64,000 nt of DNA from Rotaria macrura. Taxonomy: Eukaryota > Rotifera > Eurotatoria > Philodinida > Philodinidae. Both the position numbers and the translations under genes were made by a program. The number at the start of each line of letters is the position of its first letter. The first letter of the stretch is position 1. The stretch covers positions 310,001-374,000 of the forward strand of contig OENT01000001.1 in NCBI GenBank assembly GCA_900239685.1, read 5' to 3'. Below the pieces are notes generated by a model. That model made no database searches, was not told where the DNA came from, and worked only from the letters and a program-made list of their open reading frames with translations. Below, piece after piece: positions 49,208 through 62,739 of this stretch.

Positions 49208-51333
49208 ATGGACAAACGTGTTCATTCGAAGAAAACACGTACTCTTACTTATCGACATTGTTTTTTTCATTTTAAATGGCCTCTTGTAGGATTTTTTGTC
49301 GTGTCAAGTTTTCTTATTGTTACTCAAGTAAATTTAACTCCGATTCTTTTATCAAATACTATTCAAGAGCAGACCATTGAAAGATACAATCAAAATATTA
49401 CTTATCCACTTGACGCATTGAAAAATAGTAGTGTTGGCATTAATATGAGTTATTACTTTATGAAAAAAGATAAACTTAAAATGATTGATGACTCTAATGC
49501 AATCAACAAACGGCAAAAAGTTATTTTACCATTAGTAAAAGTTCGAACTACATCTGATTCTTATCTAGTCCTTGAATTTACAACTGTTTTTGGGCAGCCA
49601 CGATTTTGCTCAAATACCAACGAACAAATTTTTGGTACAGTATGTCCATATAAAAATTGGTAAGAGCCATAAGGAAACAACAAAGCAAAATATTCGTTTT
49701 TAATACAAATTTTCATTTTTTTTCCATAATATTTACTATAGTAAATACACATGTAATCGAGCACTTGAAAATGAAGCTGACTTACTACTGATGCATAAAC
49801 GTGATTTAAATTATAAAAATCTCGATTCAATGAAAAGAAATTTCGAACAAATTTGGCTTCTGTGGCATGATGAACCGAATGAAAATTCACCACAAATCAA
49901 TAAATTTAAATTTAATTGGACAATTACATATCGCACAAGTGCTGAAGCATCAATAGGAGCTTATGGCATAACCATTGCCAAACAAAATCCATGGTCTATA
50001 GAACAATTCAATTCATGGATTGATGAACAGTTCACTAAAAGACATAATCAAGCTGTATGGTATGTCGGCATCTCTTCGCATTCTAACAACGAAGACAAAG
50101 GAAAATTTTGTAAAAATTTTGCAGATTCAACGTTTCATTAAAAATTCAATGTACATATCAAACAAAAATGAGTTCCCTCGTGCCAAATTTGTAATTGTTT
50201 AGTTAGTATAGTTTTAATGAAACACGATCTAAAAGAGAGCTGTTGAAGGGCACCACGTAGATATTGTCAGTTTCTCTCTCTCTCTCTCCCATTGCTACCC
50301 AGAGACGATGACAGACGTTTCTGATATACGATCGTAGACAGTATGTCAACAAAGTCTGGTTATAGTATATGAATCACATCTTAATTGCATTAGTTGCGGA
50401 TAAAGTAGAAGAATAGTGGTAACATTCTTCAAGAGCTATATAGAATAAAATAATCTCTGAAAAGATTAGTTATTACAATTGCATTGTTTTTCATGTATTA
50501 ATCTCACGAGGATTACACTTACAGTTTGTGTTTCGAAAAGAAATTCAGAATCTTATATATTTCCATAGCAGAATAACTATAAACAAGATCATCATAGTAT
50601 TATTATACTTCGAATTAGAATTCGTATAATCGATTGAGATATTTTTAACTACTGAATAAATTAGGAAGACCTAAGAATCTTTTTTTTTCTGTGCTGATTT
50701 TAATTAATGTCAACATAATATAAGCATTGAGCAAAGCACATTCTTGTATTTGTATTGATTCCATATAGGTTCGTCTCGAATTGTCAACCACGAAAACGTC
50801 TGAAAAAATTCTATTCACTTCGAAAATTCTATCCAATAGCTGCGTTTGGTAAATGTATATCTTCTAATGAATCATATTCACTCAATGCTCAAGTTCAGTC
50901 GAATGGAAAATGTCATCGACGATCATCATGTGAAAAAGATTATCTAACAAGTTCTAAGTTTTATCTTGCTTTTGAATCTCAATCTTGTACCGATTATATA
51001 ACAGAAAAATTTTGGCGTACACTTGCTCTTGGTACTATACCAATCGTTAGTGGACCAGAACGTGAAAATTTCATGCGTGTAGCTCCACCTCATTCATTTA
51101 TTCACGTTGATGATTATATATCAGATAAAGAACTTGCTCACGTTTTAAACTCAATAGCGACAAATAAAAGTTTATTTGAACATTATCATCATTGGAGACG
51201 TTATTATGATGTTTATCATGAAGCAAAAGATCTTGATCCATATCGATTTTGTGAATTATGCTATCGTTTAAATATAAATAAACAACGCATCTGGTATGAA
51301 AATATAAACGATTGGTTTTTAGATAAATGTTAA
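49208..51333 (+). CDS. Alpha-1,3-fucosyltransferase-like GT10 enzyme, Golgi type II membrane protein
   Basis: Three exons (49208-49659, 49742-50059, 50769-51333) with introns of 82 and 709 bp give 444 residues. A short cytosolic tail is followed by one membrane anchor at ~23-43 (WPLVGFFVVSSFLIVTQV), the usual type II Golgi layout, then a stem with N-glycosylation sites (NIT, NSS, NMS). The catalytic part contains FEQIWLLWHDEPNEN, FNWTITYRTSAEASIGAYG, WFVSNCQPRKRLKFY-like, FGKC, and the GDP-fucose-binding signature FESQSCTDYITEKFW at 324-338 followed by ALGTIPIVSGP. Family members transfer fucose to N-acetylglucosamine on N-glycans, including Lewis-type and core alpha-1,3 linkages; the acceptor here cannot be told. 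Both splice joins rebuild conserved residues (Cys and Trp). Nothing looks broken. Confidence 0.93.
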
Positions 51334-53206
51334 CATTAATTTTGATGACATTTTAACTTTTTTCTTGTCAGATATAAAGGCCATATTTTTGTGTTTTCTA
51401 ATCCTATTTTATCTGATTTTGTATGCGTGGATATTGATGAAGTAAGTCTAATCTCGAAAGTTTCTCTTTGAATGATGTATATAAATTTGAATCTATAAGT
51501 AGACAATATTTTATTACTATTCCATGAAGTAATATATTTTCTCTAAGTTTTAAAATGTCCATGATAGTGTGCTGCTCTTGATCTTGTATTCCCTCGAAAT
51601 ACGATCATCATCTCTAGCATTCATTTCTCCAATATTTAGTTTGCAATTTGAAGTCAACAAATCAATGCACGAGCATCGCAAGTTTCTTTGAAATCTAATG
51701 AATATAAAATACTAATTATTAATCATGTAAATCATGCGATCAAGTGTGCATTAATATCGATTAAATCATCTGTACATTTACGTCGACTAGCATTTAATGC
51801 AAGGTGATTTGATAGGCTAGATAACGTTCATGAATAGTTATTCAGAGAAAATCTGCTCATATCAATTCGCTATTCTTAAATTTCGATACAGCATATTCCA
51901 ATGAGGATCATAGGAAATTTTCGAAAAAAAAATGGCACACCTAAAGTTGCAGTTGGCATGAATCTTTTTATCATCGATTACTAAGATCTTAAGAAAACGA
52001 CTTCTTAATTATTCCTGTATCTCAAATTAAAGTGTTAGCATTGCAATTTTATTGAATTTCGATATTTTTCTATGCAATGAACGTTACGTTTTAGTATATT
52101 CTAAAAACAGGGAAATGTTGTATTTACTCATGAGATTCATCTAATGTTGTTGCTTTTTTAATATACAAATAGCATCTTTTTCCATAGTTGACCTCTTTGA
52201 ATATTCACTTTTATCCAGTAATTGTCGTTTACAAGTAATAACTTGCATGTTTAGTTTATTCGTAATTGCATAGTTCTGAAACAGCAATGGATTGCTTTAA
52301 GCAAATAGAATATTCTTCAATGATAATCTCAAGCATGATGATTATTCACGAAGATCATCACAAACAATAATTTGACTCTTAGATGTGCTACAAATTCATC
52401 AAAGATATTTTTTTCTAGAAAAAATATCCATATAGACACGCTATTAAGCATGAAGAGATTCAGTAAGAAGTCAAAATGTTGATATTAATATACCGTATGA
52501 ACAGATAGAAATCCATATCTGTCATACTAAAATAAGACAGACAATAGATGTTGTGTTTCGGATGAAAATACACTACTTGGAATATATTAAATGTAGTAGT
52601 TCAGTGCATAAACATATTGTTTTTCGTGTACAATCTGTAGATTTAAACACTCGATGTCAATATTATATCTTCTAACTCTTTCACATATTTAATAGCTATT
52701 ATGTGTTACTAATAGTATACTCTTCTATAGTTTATTATATCTATTTCAGCAGTTTCACATATAACAACTGAGCCCAATTTTGAATTTACTAGGCTATCGT
52801 TGAAAGTAGTTTAAAAGAATACCTGACAAAGTCTCAGCGTCGGTTACGCCACCTTCCTGTAGCATCTAAACTACTAACTTCAATTTAATTAGTGTTCTTT
52901 GAAAAATATCGATTTAATATGTTAAAATACAAAGCGTTCATATCACAAGGTATCCTGTAAATCAACATGCGACAATCCTTGTTTTAAAGTCAAGAACTCA
53001 AGTACGTAGCGTGAACACAAATTTCTGAAGTCGTATAATTCAAGAAGAATACTTCAATTTAAAACACTTGTTCGTTCTACTTTACTTTAGAAAAGATAGA
53101 AATATTTTAGCATTTCTATCGAGTGAGTGAGTAAACTCGATATATTTATTTTAAATTCATAGGACATTGTCTTTTACAAAATCAATCAATCGATATGTTT
53201 TGTTTA
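51334..53206. other. Convergent intergenic region
   Basis: 3' flanks of the fucosyltransferase gene and of the minus-strand monooxygenase gene. No gene is supported. A ~45-codon open stretch around 51655-51802, bounded by splice-like signals, is noted but unidentified. Confidence 0.45.
53145..53150 (-). terminator. Polyadenylation signal of the flavin monooxygenase gene
   Basis: TTTATT on the plus strand (AATAAA on the gene strand), 57 bases after the stop codon. Confidence 0.55.
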
Positions 53207-54651
53207 TCATTCAGTTTTAATGGACGCAAGATATCCTTCTATTGAATCATCCATATTATCAATCCATTTTACTTGACATAAAGGCGATTTCTTATGTGGA
53301 GGATAAATTGAAGTAAATTGCTGGTCACGAAAAGAAAGAATATCTTCTCGTTTATCTTGGAAAAATTTGTGTAGTCTAACGTTGGCTTGTTCAACATCAA
53401 ATTTTGGTACCGTACTTTGATCACAACAACTAGTAATATCTTGTATATAATCTCTTTGGAGATCACTAAAACCTTCATGATTATCTGCAGTAAGTACTTT
53501 TTCACGTGCTTGCCATTGAGAAATATCTTCTTGACGTTTATTTTCATCGTCATCATCTGGTAGTTTAACATAGCCGAGGAACACATCACGAACAAGTGCA
53601 GCTTGAATATCAAACATGTTCAAAGTATATGTTTGATTTTGCATACCTAAATAAGCTAGACGAGGTTGAGAAGCCCAGAATATTCCTTTATAAAGATTGG
53701 ATGGTACGAAAAGATTTGTTGAGCAGAAAAGGCGCAGTGCTTCAGCCATATACGAATGTTTATGCCGATAACCGGTACATAAAATAACGCAATCAATATT
53801 ATCAACACTTGTTCCATCTTTAAAATATGCAGTAGATCCTTCAATCCTAGTTAATAGTGGAACTTCTTTGATACTATCGGGCCATTTGAAACCCATCGGA
53901 CATGAACGATAACTAATGGTAATCGAACTAGCACCGAATTTGTAACATTGCACGGCTATATCTTCAGCCGAATAACTACCACCAATAATCAATAAATTTT
54001 TACCGATGAATTCATCAGCTCCACGATAATCGTGTGAATGTAAAACTCGTCCAGGAAATTTCGATAGACCTTCAAAATCAGGCATATTCGGTATTGTATA
54101 ATGTCCAGTTGCTACTACTACGTGATCGAATGTAAAATGTTCGATTAATTTTTCGTTAAGAAGATCTTGAACAGTAACGTGAAATTGTTTTGTACTATCA
54201 TCAAATTTAACATGACGCACAGCTGTTCGAAATCGTATGAATTTTCGAATATCAGATGCTGCAGCTCGGCCCATTATGTATTCGTATAGAACAGCACGTG
54301 GTGGATATGATGGAATTGGACGACCAAAGTGTTTTTCAAATGAGTAATCCACATATTCAAGTACTTCTTTAGGACCATTTGACCAAAGTCTAGCAATTAG
54401 ACATTCAATAGAAAAGTAAGAGCATATTTTAAAACTTACTGTCGATACATGCTTGAATGAATAGGTTCATCACATGGATCTGTACCTGTTAGAGCTGTAT
54501 ATTGCCATAGACCACCCCAATCTGCCTGCCGTTCAAAACAGACAAGTTCGATAAGCTGATCTTGCTGGGCTTTTCTAAACGCAATCAATTGTGATAAGCC
54601 ACAAGGACCAGCGCCAATTATAGCTATTCGTTTTCTAGGTGTGCTTGCCAT
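53207..54651 (-). CDS. Flavin-containing monooxygenase, similar to bacterial trimethylamine monooxygenase
   Basis: Two exons on the minus strand (54651-54440, 54389-53207) separated by a 50-bp intron give 464 residues. FAD binding: GAGPCG at 13-18 and CFERQADWGGLW. NADPH binding: GGSYSAED at 207-214. The FMO signature FPGRVLHSHDY is at 182-192. Also visible are SMYRQLWSNGPKE, YPPRAVLYEYI, ILCTGY and YLGMQNQTYTLNMFD. These last blocks, and the length, fit the compact Tmm/GS-OX-like FMO class, which oxidises trimethylamine or other soft nucleophiles. They fit less well with vertebrate drug-metabolising FMOs (~530 residues with a C-terminal membrane anchor, absent here). The enzyme should be soluble and cytosolic. 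Such genes in invertebrates may be of bacterial origin; this is inference. The single short intron shows it is adapted to the host. Substrate is not predictable. Confidence 0.9.
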
Positions 54652-55089
54652 GGATACTGCCTTTAAATCTAATTTCTTATCTCATATATATACATCGCCT
54701 ATTTGTTCACTTGTGATTACGAAAAACACTACAGATACGAAAATACTTTGCATCTGCCGGCAATTCTTATCAGCGTCATCGAATGCAGCTAGAAATAAAC
54801 TAGATTAAATCATTTTGTTTTGGCGCCGGTGTTTTTTCTCAACCAATAAAATTTTGCGAACATTTCTAGCAAAACCCTTATCAGTAGGCTTTTCGAAGGT
54901 TAACTACTTTGAATTTGATGATATCAATAGATCATACTTTTAGTGTGAATATGACCTCTGGTTTGGAACAAATAATTCAATCTCTCGATTATAATACATC
55001 CACCCATATGATATACGTTAACTTCATATAAACATTCGATGAATTATAGCCACAGGGACTCTTCCTAAAATGAAATAAACTTAACTGTC
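54652..55089. other. Upstream flank of the monooxygenase gene
   Basis: AT-rich. The promoter of the minus-strand monooxygenase should lie here. No other feature is seen. Confidence 0.5.
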
Positions 55090-56083
55090 CAGCGACCTAT
55101 CTTAGTTTGGATTGTAAATTATTTCATGAGTCGTACGCTAAAAATTCACTCTGGTGGTATAGAGTCTGAATCGATCAACATTGAACGAGGTGCCCATCAA
55201 GCCGGTTGTTTTCGTCTTGTTATATATGTAATCAGTCATCATGATCTATCTCAAATTTTTTTGAACCAGAAGAATTTCGATACTTATGTCAACGATATAG
55301 CAATCGTTTATACTCCATTAATGCATCTCACATTTAAACACCAACTCTTTGAAATTGAGAAGAAAATTCATAATCATAGGTAAAATTCGTTGAACTACAT
55401 GCAGGACTGTTATCAAATCATTAAATCAGAAGAAAACTGAAGTTGTTTATTATCATAGGGTAGTGCACAGCCCCAAATTAGATATTTACTCTGATAGTGT
55501 AAAAATAATATCAAATAAATCGTTCGAATATCTTGGATTTTATCTTGACACTGAGTGCTCGTTCCGTATCGTGATTGATTCGCGATTTATTCAGTTACGT
55601 AGAGTGTGCACGATATTAAAATTTATTCATCGATGATTTCCATCATTTTCAAAATTAAAAATTAAATTTCTCAAAATATATGTCTAATATCATCAAAGTA
55701 TGCCATCGGCAATCTATTGCATATTGTCAAATACGTCTCATGATCGACTAGCAGCCCTTCATCGAAGATGCCTCAGATTGATCTATTGTCTACTCTAATG
55801 TCCAACAGAAGATCTTCACGACCACTTCAATCTACCTGTAATCGAAAAATGGGTAACAAAATGCTCATAAAAACGTATGAAATGTATTCAACCGTATGAA
55901 CTAACATTCATCGATTCCATATTAAAAATTAAACATCTATGTAATATGCTTTATAGTCATTATCAAATTAAAGCTAACTTACGGAATATGCCAGCAGGCA
56001 GACCAAAAACAAGACTCTCATCGTTTTTTGATAAGGACTGCCCTAGTTTTTTTAAGCATTTGCGTCGATGTGATTTTAGCTGA
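55090..56083 (+). mobile_element. Decayed non-LTR (LINE-type) reverse transcriptase remnant
   Basis: Successive frames, broken by several stops and shifts, match the second half of a LINE reverse transcriptase and its tail. They read SRTLKIHSGGIESESINIERGAHQAGCF in pieces (the G-x-PQG region with QAG), then YVNDIAI where an active enzyme has xxDD (55284-55295), then SFEYLGFYLDTECSF. The tail follows (LAALHRRCLRLIY; GRPKTRLSSFFDKDCPSFF). The catalytic YxDD is altered to YVND and the 5' part (endonuclease, first RT motifs) is missing, so this is a dead 5'-truncated copy, as LINEs often leave. The exact family is not assigned. Confidence 0.6.
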
Positions 56084-58358
56084 GTCATTCACTCACTAGT
56101 GTCATAGTCACCTTTTTTTTCGAACTTTCATCGTTATTGTTGGTGTCTGTGTAAAGAGTCCTTCGGTAGAGATTGCATTATTTGTGATAAGATGGTCAGG
56201 ATTTCATAGCAAATTCGTCGTACCATAAATAAAGTGATTGTTTAAAAGGTGCTCGCTGATTGCAAAACAAGGTTTACTATCGAAACAAAAGCCCCTTTTT
56301 ATGAAGAGCATCTCAACTTTTATCTGTTATTATTGTTATACATACATTAAAGAAAATGAATCGCGATATGATAGAAGTATTAATGTAGGTTCTGTTTTTC
56401 TCGTACGAAATACAGATGTATATAACGAAACGACTCGAATGTAATACAGCCAGGAAGATTTTTTCCAAACGTGATCATGAAAAGATATCTTGAAGAAGAA
56501 TTCGTACATGTAATTTTTATTTTGAAATCTTGGCTCCTATTAAAAAGAGATCGTTTCATAGATGTATGTCTACGTCTTTCAATTGATCAGCGAAACGCTT
56601 GCTGTAGTTCTACTGTCTCATGAATAAAATATTTTATTTTACTCGATTCATACGCAAATAAGGCGTGAAAACGAAAAACAGTGAGTATCGATGATAACAA
56701 GTGATATTTATTTAGACTTGTACTTTTGAAAAACATCAGAATAGATATCAGCGGTATTCGATGTTTGTCGTAATATATTGTTCTTTCACTGAATATCCAT
56801 GGTCAAAGTAAAATTAGCCAAAAAAATCATAACATCATGGATGAAATGTCTACCAGTCTTTTTGCAAGTCATTGTTTAATATTGAAGTATTGTGGAGTTG
56901 TTGATCATCATAAAATGAAATCTTGTGTGAAAAAATGCAGTCTAACGATAAAACTCGATATATGCTTTGGATACAAGAGGACGATCCTCAGTAAGAGAGT
57001 TATCTTGGATTTCTTAAATATTAAGGATAATATTCACAGAACTTTCTCAACTATTTGGGTCTTTCAAAGTTATTCTCCAGTGTTATTTTGGGGAGCATAC
57101 TCAAACTTGGAAGGATCAATTGGTATGAAGATGCTTCTTCTTCATATTACTGTAGTCTACAATTTGATACGCAAGACTCTGCTCATATACGACGCTAAGA
57201 AGAATAAGCAGATCTGAATAACATCATATGTACAGAAGAATCTGAAAATCGTGTACAGCAATCTGTGACGTTATGCTGATTTCAGACGAATCCAATAGGG
57301 ATGACGTGTAACAGCATCACATGTCTTGTTCATGATCATGAAATCTTATCAAAGATCTTGATTTGTTGATAATTACCGAAGATCAGTTTATCACTACCTA
57401 ATATTCGTTTTTGCCGACTTGTGCAACAGAACAAGATCTTTCTTGCAAGATGATTTTGATGGCATTTAATTTGGTACTTTCTAAAGTCCAAATATTAGCT
57501 GCTAACTTTACCCTTTGCATTTGCAGGAGAAATCATCCTTCACATTCTTATTTAGAGTCTACTATGAGACTAATGAGCTCGATACCGACACATTACTAGA
57601 GCCATTCATAAATCATATATTGTAATTAACTTTTCATCTTGTGTTTTTCACTATGTTTTCAAGATTAGTTCACTTTCTCTAATTTTTATATGCTCAAAGT
57701 CTTGCTCACAAAATGTTATACTTTGATTGATAACAAGTAAACACATAATGATATGTGTGAGATTCATACAAAGAATGCAGGAAAAGAATAGATAAGAACT
57801 ATTGACTATAGATATAAAACGCCAGAGAGCGATTAGTCGAGTTTTTTTCTTTCACATACTACGTATATACCCTAACTCAGTGTTTTTTAATGTCACATTC
57901 TAGGATTGATTAAACTGTTTGGTGTTCGTTATCACATCAACAAGAAGCTTAGTACAAGTACATGGTACACATATTTCATTCGAGTTTCGATATTACGTTG
58001 CGTTCGCTAAAAATTAAAACAGAATGAAAAATAAATTTTCTACTGGTTTTGGTTTGAATCTATCGACGAAATAAAATAGAGCAGCACTAATGCGAACAAT
58101 TATTATATTTCTGTAATATTGATAATATTTCACTGAGGGACGATTGTTGGCATGGTTTTGCTTATTCACGATAGCTATATGAGCAGAGAACTAAAAACAC
58201 TGTTAATTGCATTGTATACTGTCAAATGCTTATTTTTATGACGCCAGGGAAAAAAGCATTAGGAAAATCTTCATAAAATTACTGCGTGAGTGATTGCCAA
58301 AAATTGATGCTTGTTGTGTTTTGTAGTTAATGGTTGCTTATCAATGCAGAACTCGCTA

Positions 58359-58374
58359 ATATATATATATATAT
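58359..58374. repeat. (AT)n microsatellite
   Basis: Eight alternating AT units. Confidence 0.85.
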
Positions 58375-58475
58375 GAATGAAGAGCATCTCAGTTGAACTG
58401 TTTGGAGAAAACAATCGAAAAAAATGAATTTGATGATAAAGGAAAAGTAATTACTCTCTTTAATAGAGCAGTGTC

Positions 58476-58478
<3 letters not shown>

Positions 58479-58506
<28 letters not shown>
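58479..58506. repeat. (AT)n microsatellite
   Basis: Fourteen alternating AT units, about 100 bases from the preceding AT tract. Confidence 0.9.
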
Positions 58507-58508
<2 letters not shown>

Positions 58509-61162
58509 AATAATATTTTCCAAACACTTCCATGTACTGTCGTGGAGATTCAATATGCATTACAGTCAATTTCTATATACTCTAGCAGTCTTAGTATACA
58601 AAGTACTTTCACTAAAGCCATTCAGCACTTGGTTACTGAAACTATTTTACCTGTAAAAATGTCTTCGTAGTATTTCTCTTTATATTAAATGAGATTTGTT
58701 TAAATAAGAACTGCTTAAAATGAAATTTTCGTGACTTTAACGTTGCTCTACATTGAGCGTGAAGACAATTTTTTTAAAACCTCGCATAAACTCGTTCTGT
58801 TAACGAAATTTATGAAACAAGCTTGTTATGCGTCAAAGTATTTTCTCGTATTTCTCTTTGATACCCAATAAAATTGCTTCAGTTGAAATTTCTTTCAACG
58901 TTGTAACAATGATATCAATATCACTCGACACATACATTGAAAGTGTTTTAACTCAAAGCAAAAACCAACAACATATTCTAAAAGTGCTTCACGAGTTCTA
59001 CATTTCTAGATAGAAAATAATTTTAAAACAATTCCAATGGAATGAAGAAAAAATGATCTACGTACAGCAGGTGGCGTTACAAGCTAGATATCCTAGACTG
59101 CTTCTATGGTATCTCATAAACTAAACGAGATGAAAACCTGATTTTTTCAGAAGTGAATGGTCATCACTACTTCTATAAAAAAAAGTATGAAAATTGACTG
59201 AATGAAATGGGAGTTAGAGACGTCATTTTACGATATCCAACGGTACCATTCGCACGCTCTTCTCTCATATAAGTGTATACAAGAGTGAAGTAAAGAGAGC
59301 AAAACGAACGATCACATTTTGGTTAACTCTTATCTACGGATCAAGATTTATTGAGAAAAGTATTTTGATTTTACAGTTTTTCTTTCTTTCTAACTTAGCC
59401 ACAACAGAGTTCTACTACACTAAAATAAGGAATCAGTAGGAGATACAGAAATACGATCATAATATAATTCTTTGATTGATAAATATTTCTCATAATTATC
59501 GAATTATTTTTTGTTCTTCTTTGCATCAATAAAGTACGTACAAGTAGTAACATGAAGATCACATCAAACGATGCACACCGATTATAACATATCACAGCAT
59601 CATGATTTGATTATAGATAGCATGAAACATCGTTTTATAGGAATTTTCTAATATTCTTAGAAATGATGTACGTCCACTACTTTCGTATTGAAAATGACAT
59701 GTATGTAGCAAAAACGAACGGGTAAGAATAATTGAATTCTCAAAGATCATTTTTTGTATTCTAATTAAAACGGATTGTATTCTTGTTGACGAAAGAAACC
59801 GCAAACAATAGCGGACAAGAGGGATCTATTATATGACCATGGTAGCTCAAATTTTTCGGTGATTTGTCGAAGGAGATTTTCACGTCGAAAATATTTTGAA
59901 ACATAATGAAGAGTAAATACTAATTAGAAACTGATCAAGTAACTCTTTTGAAAACTGATCATCGATGTTGAACATTTCAAAAACGGACGAGTCAATGCGT
60001 TTATTGTAAAGACTTCTTTCTCGATCAACTCATATTTGTGATCATCAGTAGTAATGTATAACAATATTTGTTTTTTACTTGACGGATTAATCATTAGCAG
60101 AAAGTATAAATATTTCATCAACTTCCTCTAGAAATCATAAGATCGATCAAAATACTAAAATCAACATGTTATGGCACTTTCATTGCAAAACTGAACAAGC
60201 TGTTGATCTTGATACAGTCTTTTTTTTCTTGTAACTTCATGCTTCAAAAATAAAAACAATTGCATCCAGACTGACTTTGCTCTAAAGCAATACAAATAGT
60301 TGATTAGTCAACGTCAAAATTCGTTCCTATAAGGAATAACAATATTATGCGAATAAATGAAGTAATGTTCATGAAAAAACGACTTTTCATCACAATTCAT
60401 TGAAGAAAATAAAATAAATACATATATGAATCATAAGTTTTTCTCCACTAATCAATATGTTCGTGCATCTCCTGAAACTTTACTTTATCGAAAGAGACAG
60501 ATATATAGACCAAATAACGATGCATCTTTCGATATTGAGCACGTTCCGTATATCAGTTTTCCTTTGCATACGAATGGATTCTATTAGGTTGCATACTTAC
60601 ACATTAGTTAAGGACACGTTATCGTGAGAGTCGTCACTGCCTCGTCATAGATATTAGGATATAAAATAAACGCCAATTCGAAAAAAAATCCTATTTTTAT
60701 ATCCGCTTATTTTTTTCTATCATCGAAGAATTTTTACAAGAAATGTAAACTCGGACATCTAAGAGTCATTTTTAAAGATCTAATTTTAGTGTTAGATGTT
60801 GTACAGACAGAGGTTATTCTCGCTCAATAAAGCAGAAATCCCTTGAAATCAAATAGATGAATCCAATTATGTTATAAATAGAATATTGTCAGACAAATTA
60901 AAACACTTATTTTGTTTAAGGTGGAAACTATTCAATTATCTGATGATTATTGGTAAGAAAATAAAGTTTTCGAAGATATATTCTATATCAACATAAGTAC
61001 AACTCTGTATGAAAATTATAAATAAAACAGCTCGTAGACAATGTGAAGCAATTCTTGACTAAAAGTGAATACACCGATCACACCAAAAGTCATTTTTGTG
61101 GAACTCGCATATATTTTCGAAGAAAATTGTGAGTGAAAGTTTTAAGGTGAAGATTTTGCGGC

Positions 61163-61213
61163 TCACCACCCACCCATCCCAAGGGGTTTTCAAACGCCCC
61201 CCCCCCCCACCCT
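61163..61213. repeat. C-rich tract with a 12-base poly-C run
   Basis: CCACCCACCCATCCC is followed by a GGGG and then by twelve consecutive C (61197-61208) and ACCC. In a window this AT-rich the run is exceptional. The complementary strand has several G-runs capable of a G-quadruplex. Confidence 0.8.
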
Positions 61214-62739
61214 CATTACTTACCATATAAACCAGCGTATGAATCCATTACAGACATAACAATCAGCATTCTATTATTGTGATATATTACAACCTTATCT
61301 GCCGCTTCTTCCAATGTTTTTAATAAGAAAAATGTTAGATGAAGAAAAATGAACAACGAAAAATGGAAACTGACGAGTGAAGAGCAATAATGAAAACGAG
61401 ACATAGGGCGCCTATCAGACAAAGACGATGCAAAAAAATTTTCATATTACATTTTCTGTGTTTTCTATTAGTATATGAAGCTATAGATATATGTGAGTTC
61501 CACATTTTAGCCCCGACAGGACTGCGCTAACAAGCTTTTAACCATCTATTCTTAAAGTTTCCAGTAGAATGTACAAATTCCTTCACTATGCTCATGCATC
61601 ATAGTGATCTTTATGAAATGTAAAAGAGAATATAGAATAGGAAAATCAACGTTTTAATGCAGATTTCTTTAAAATATAGAGAAATCGTATGACAAACTAT
61701 TACAGAAAAAATATTTTCGATCTATATCGGAAAAGGCTGGAATGAAGCTGAAGTCGTGAAAAATCGATGTCTCATATTATTAGGTAATTTGTAAATTAAC
61801 ATCAGTTGAAATGAATCAAAATTAAAGGACGAAAATATCGTTACCAGATTGACAGAACACTACTAACACCTCTTTGAAAACATCTGTAAAGAAAATGCAA
61901 AATAGGTAACTTAAAGGAGCAGACTAATATTGTCCTATGTGGTTTTGACACAAGCGACCGGGTTTTGATAATGTTTGTCTGCAGCATGTCAAAGCTTCAC
62001 CATTAACTTGCATATAATTATCAACAACTATTAATTATAAAGTAGACTATCTGTTTAATAGGCATATGTAGATTCATATGTTAGCTGTAATTCTCTGCCT
62101 TTCATATTGCTGAATAAAAAAAATCATATCGCGCTTTCCTTTATATATAAACTAGATAATATATCACCAGAATTCTGAATGTAGATTCCGTCGCGAACAT
62201 TCTCAACTCTTAGCTGTTGTATTTTTTGCTAAATCTTGCATAGAACACGACCAAGTCTCAATTGGTGTCTTGTTATCAATATTGTAAATTGTACGTAGGC
62301 GATTGACAATAATAATATTTTGATTCACAAATTTGTTGACTCTCGAAAAATGATTCGTCTTTCTATTGCTAGCAATGATTATTCAAGAATATAATAGTGC
62401 ATGGCTCGTTTCAATATCTATGCTATTAAGTAGCATTGGTTATGTTTTTACTGGTGTAGTGTGGAATATGGGACAGTTGGAATATAATTGTGATTCTCTT
62501 ATTCACTCTCTTCGATTCTGTCACAAGAAATAGCTATGCTTGTAACATTCTCTTTCGTAGAAGTAGTAGTTAAATGAATGGAATCACTTCAAAGGGTAAA
62601 ATACAAGATCTCAGCATTTGAACCAAACTTCAGAGTACATCAATCGTGATATTTCTCTTTTCCATCGCTAGAGCGTGAATGTGGGTGTCAACAAGAAATT
62701 TCGTCTAACAGGAGTTCATACTAACAAAATTTCAGGCAA

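Larger units (their letters stand above)
56084..62739. other. Gene-poor AT-rich region
   Basis: About 6.6 kb with no gene I can support on either strand. It holds two TA microsatellites (58359-58374, 58479-58506) and a C-rich tract at 61163-61213. A 126-codon open frame at 56837-57217 has no recognisable motif. This stretch separates two dead transposons and may itself be worn-out transposon sequence. Confidence 0.45.

Noticed and set aside
51655..51802. ~45-codon open stretch between splice-like signals
   Set aside because: Too short, unrecognised and without neighbours to join to.
53596..53787. Plus-strand frame opposite the monooxygenase gene
   Set aside because: Antisense shadow of the coding exon; the minus-strand protein is clearly the real one.
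56837..57217. 126-codon plus-strand open frame
   Set aside because: No motif, signal peptide or splice context; uneven Cys/Leu/Lys-rich composition; surrounded by transposon relics. Weak resemblance of one stretch to a transposase VWG-type block was not enough to name it.
61216..61422. 68-codon minus-strand open frame ending near a GTAAGT donor-like site
   Set aside because: It could be an orphan exon, but no partner exon was found on either side and the translation matches nothing I know.
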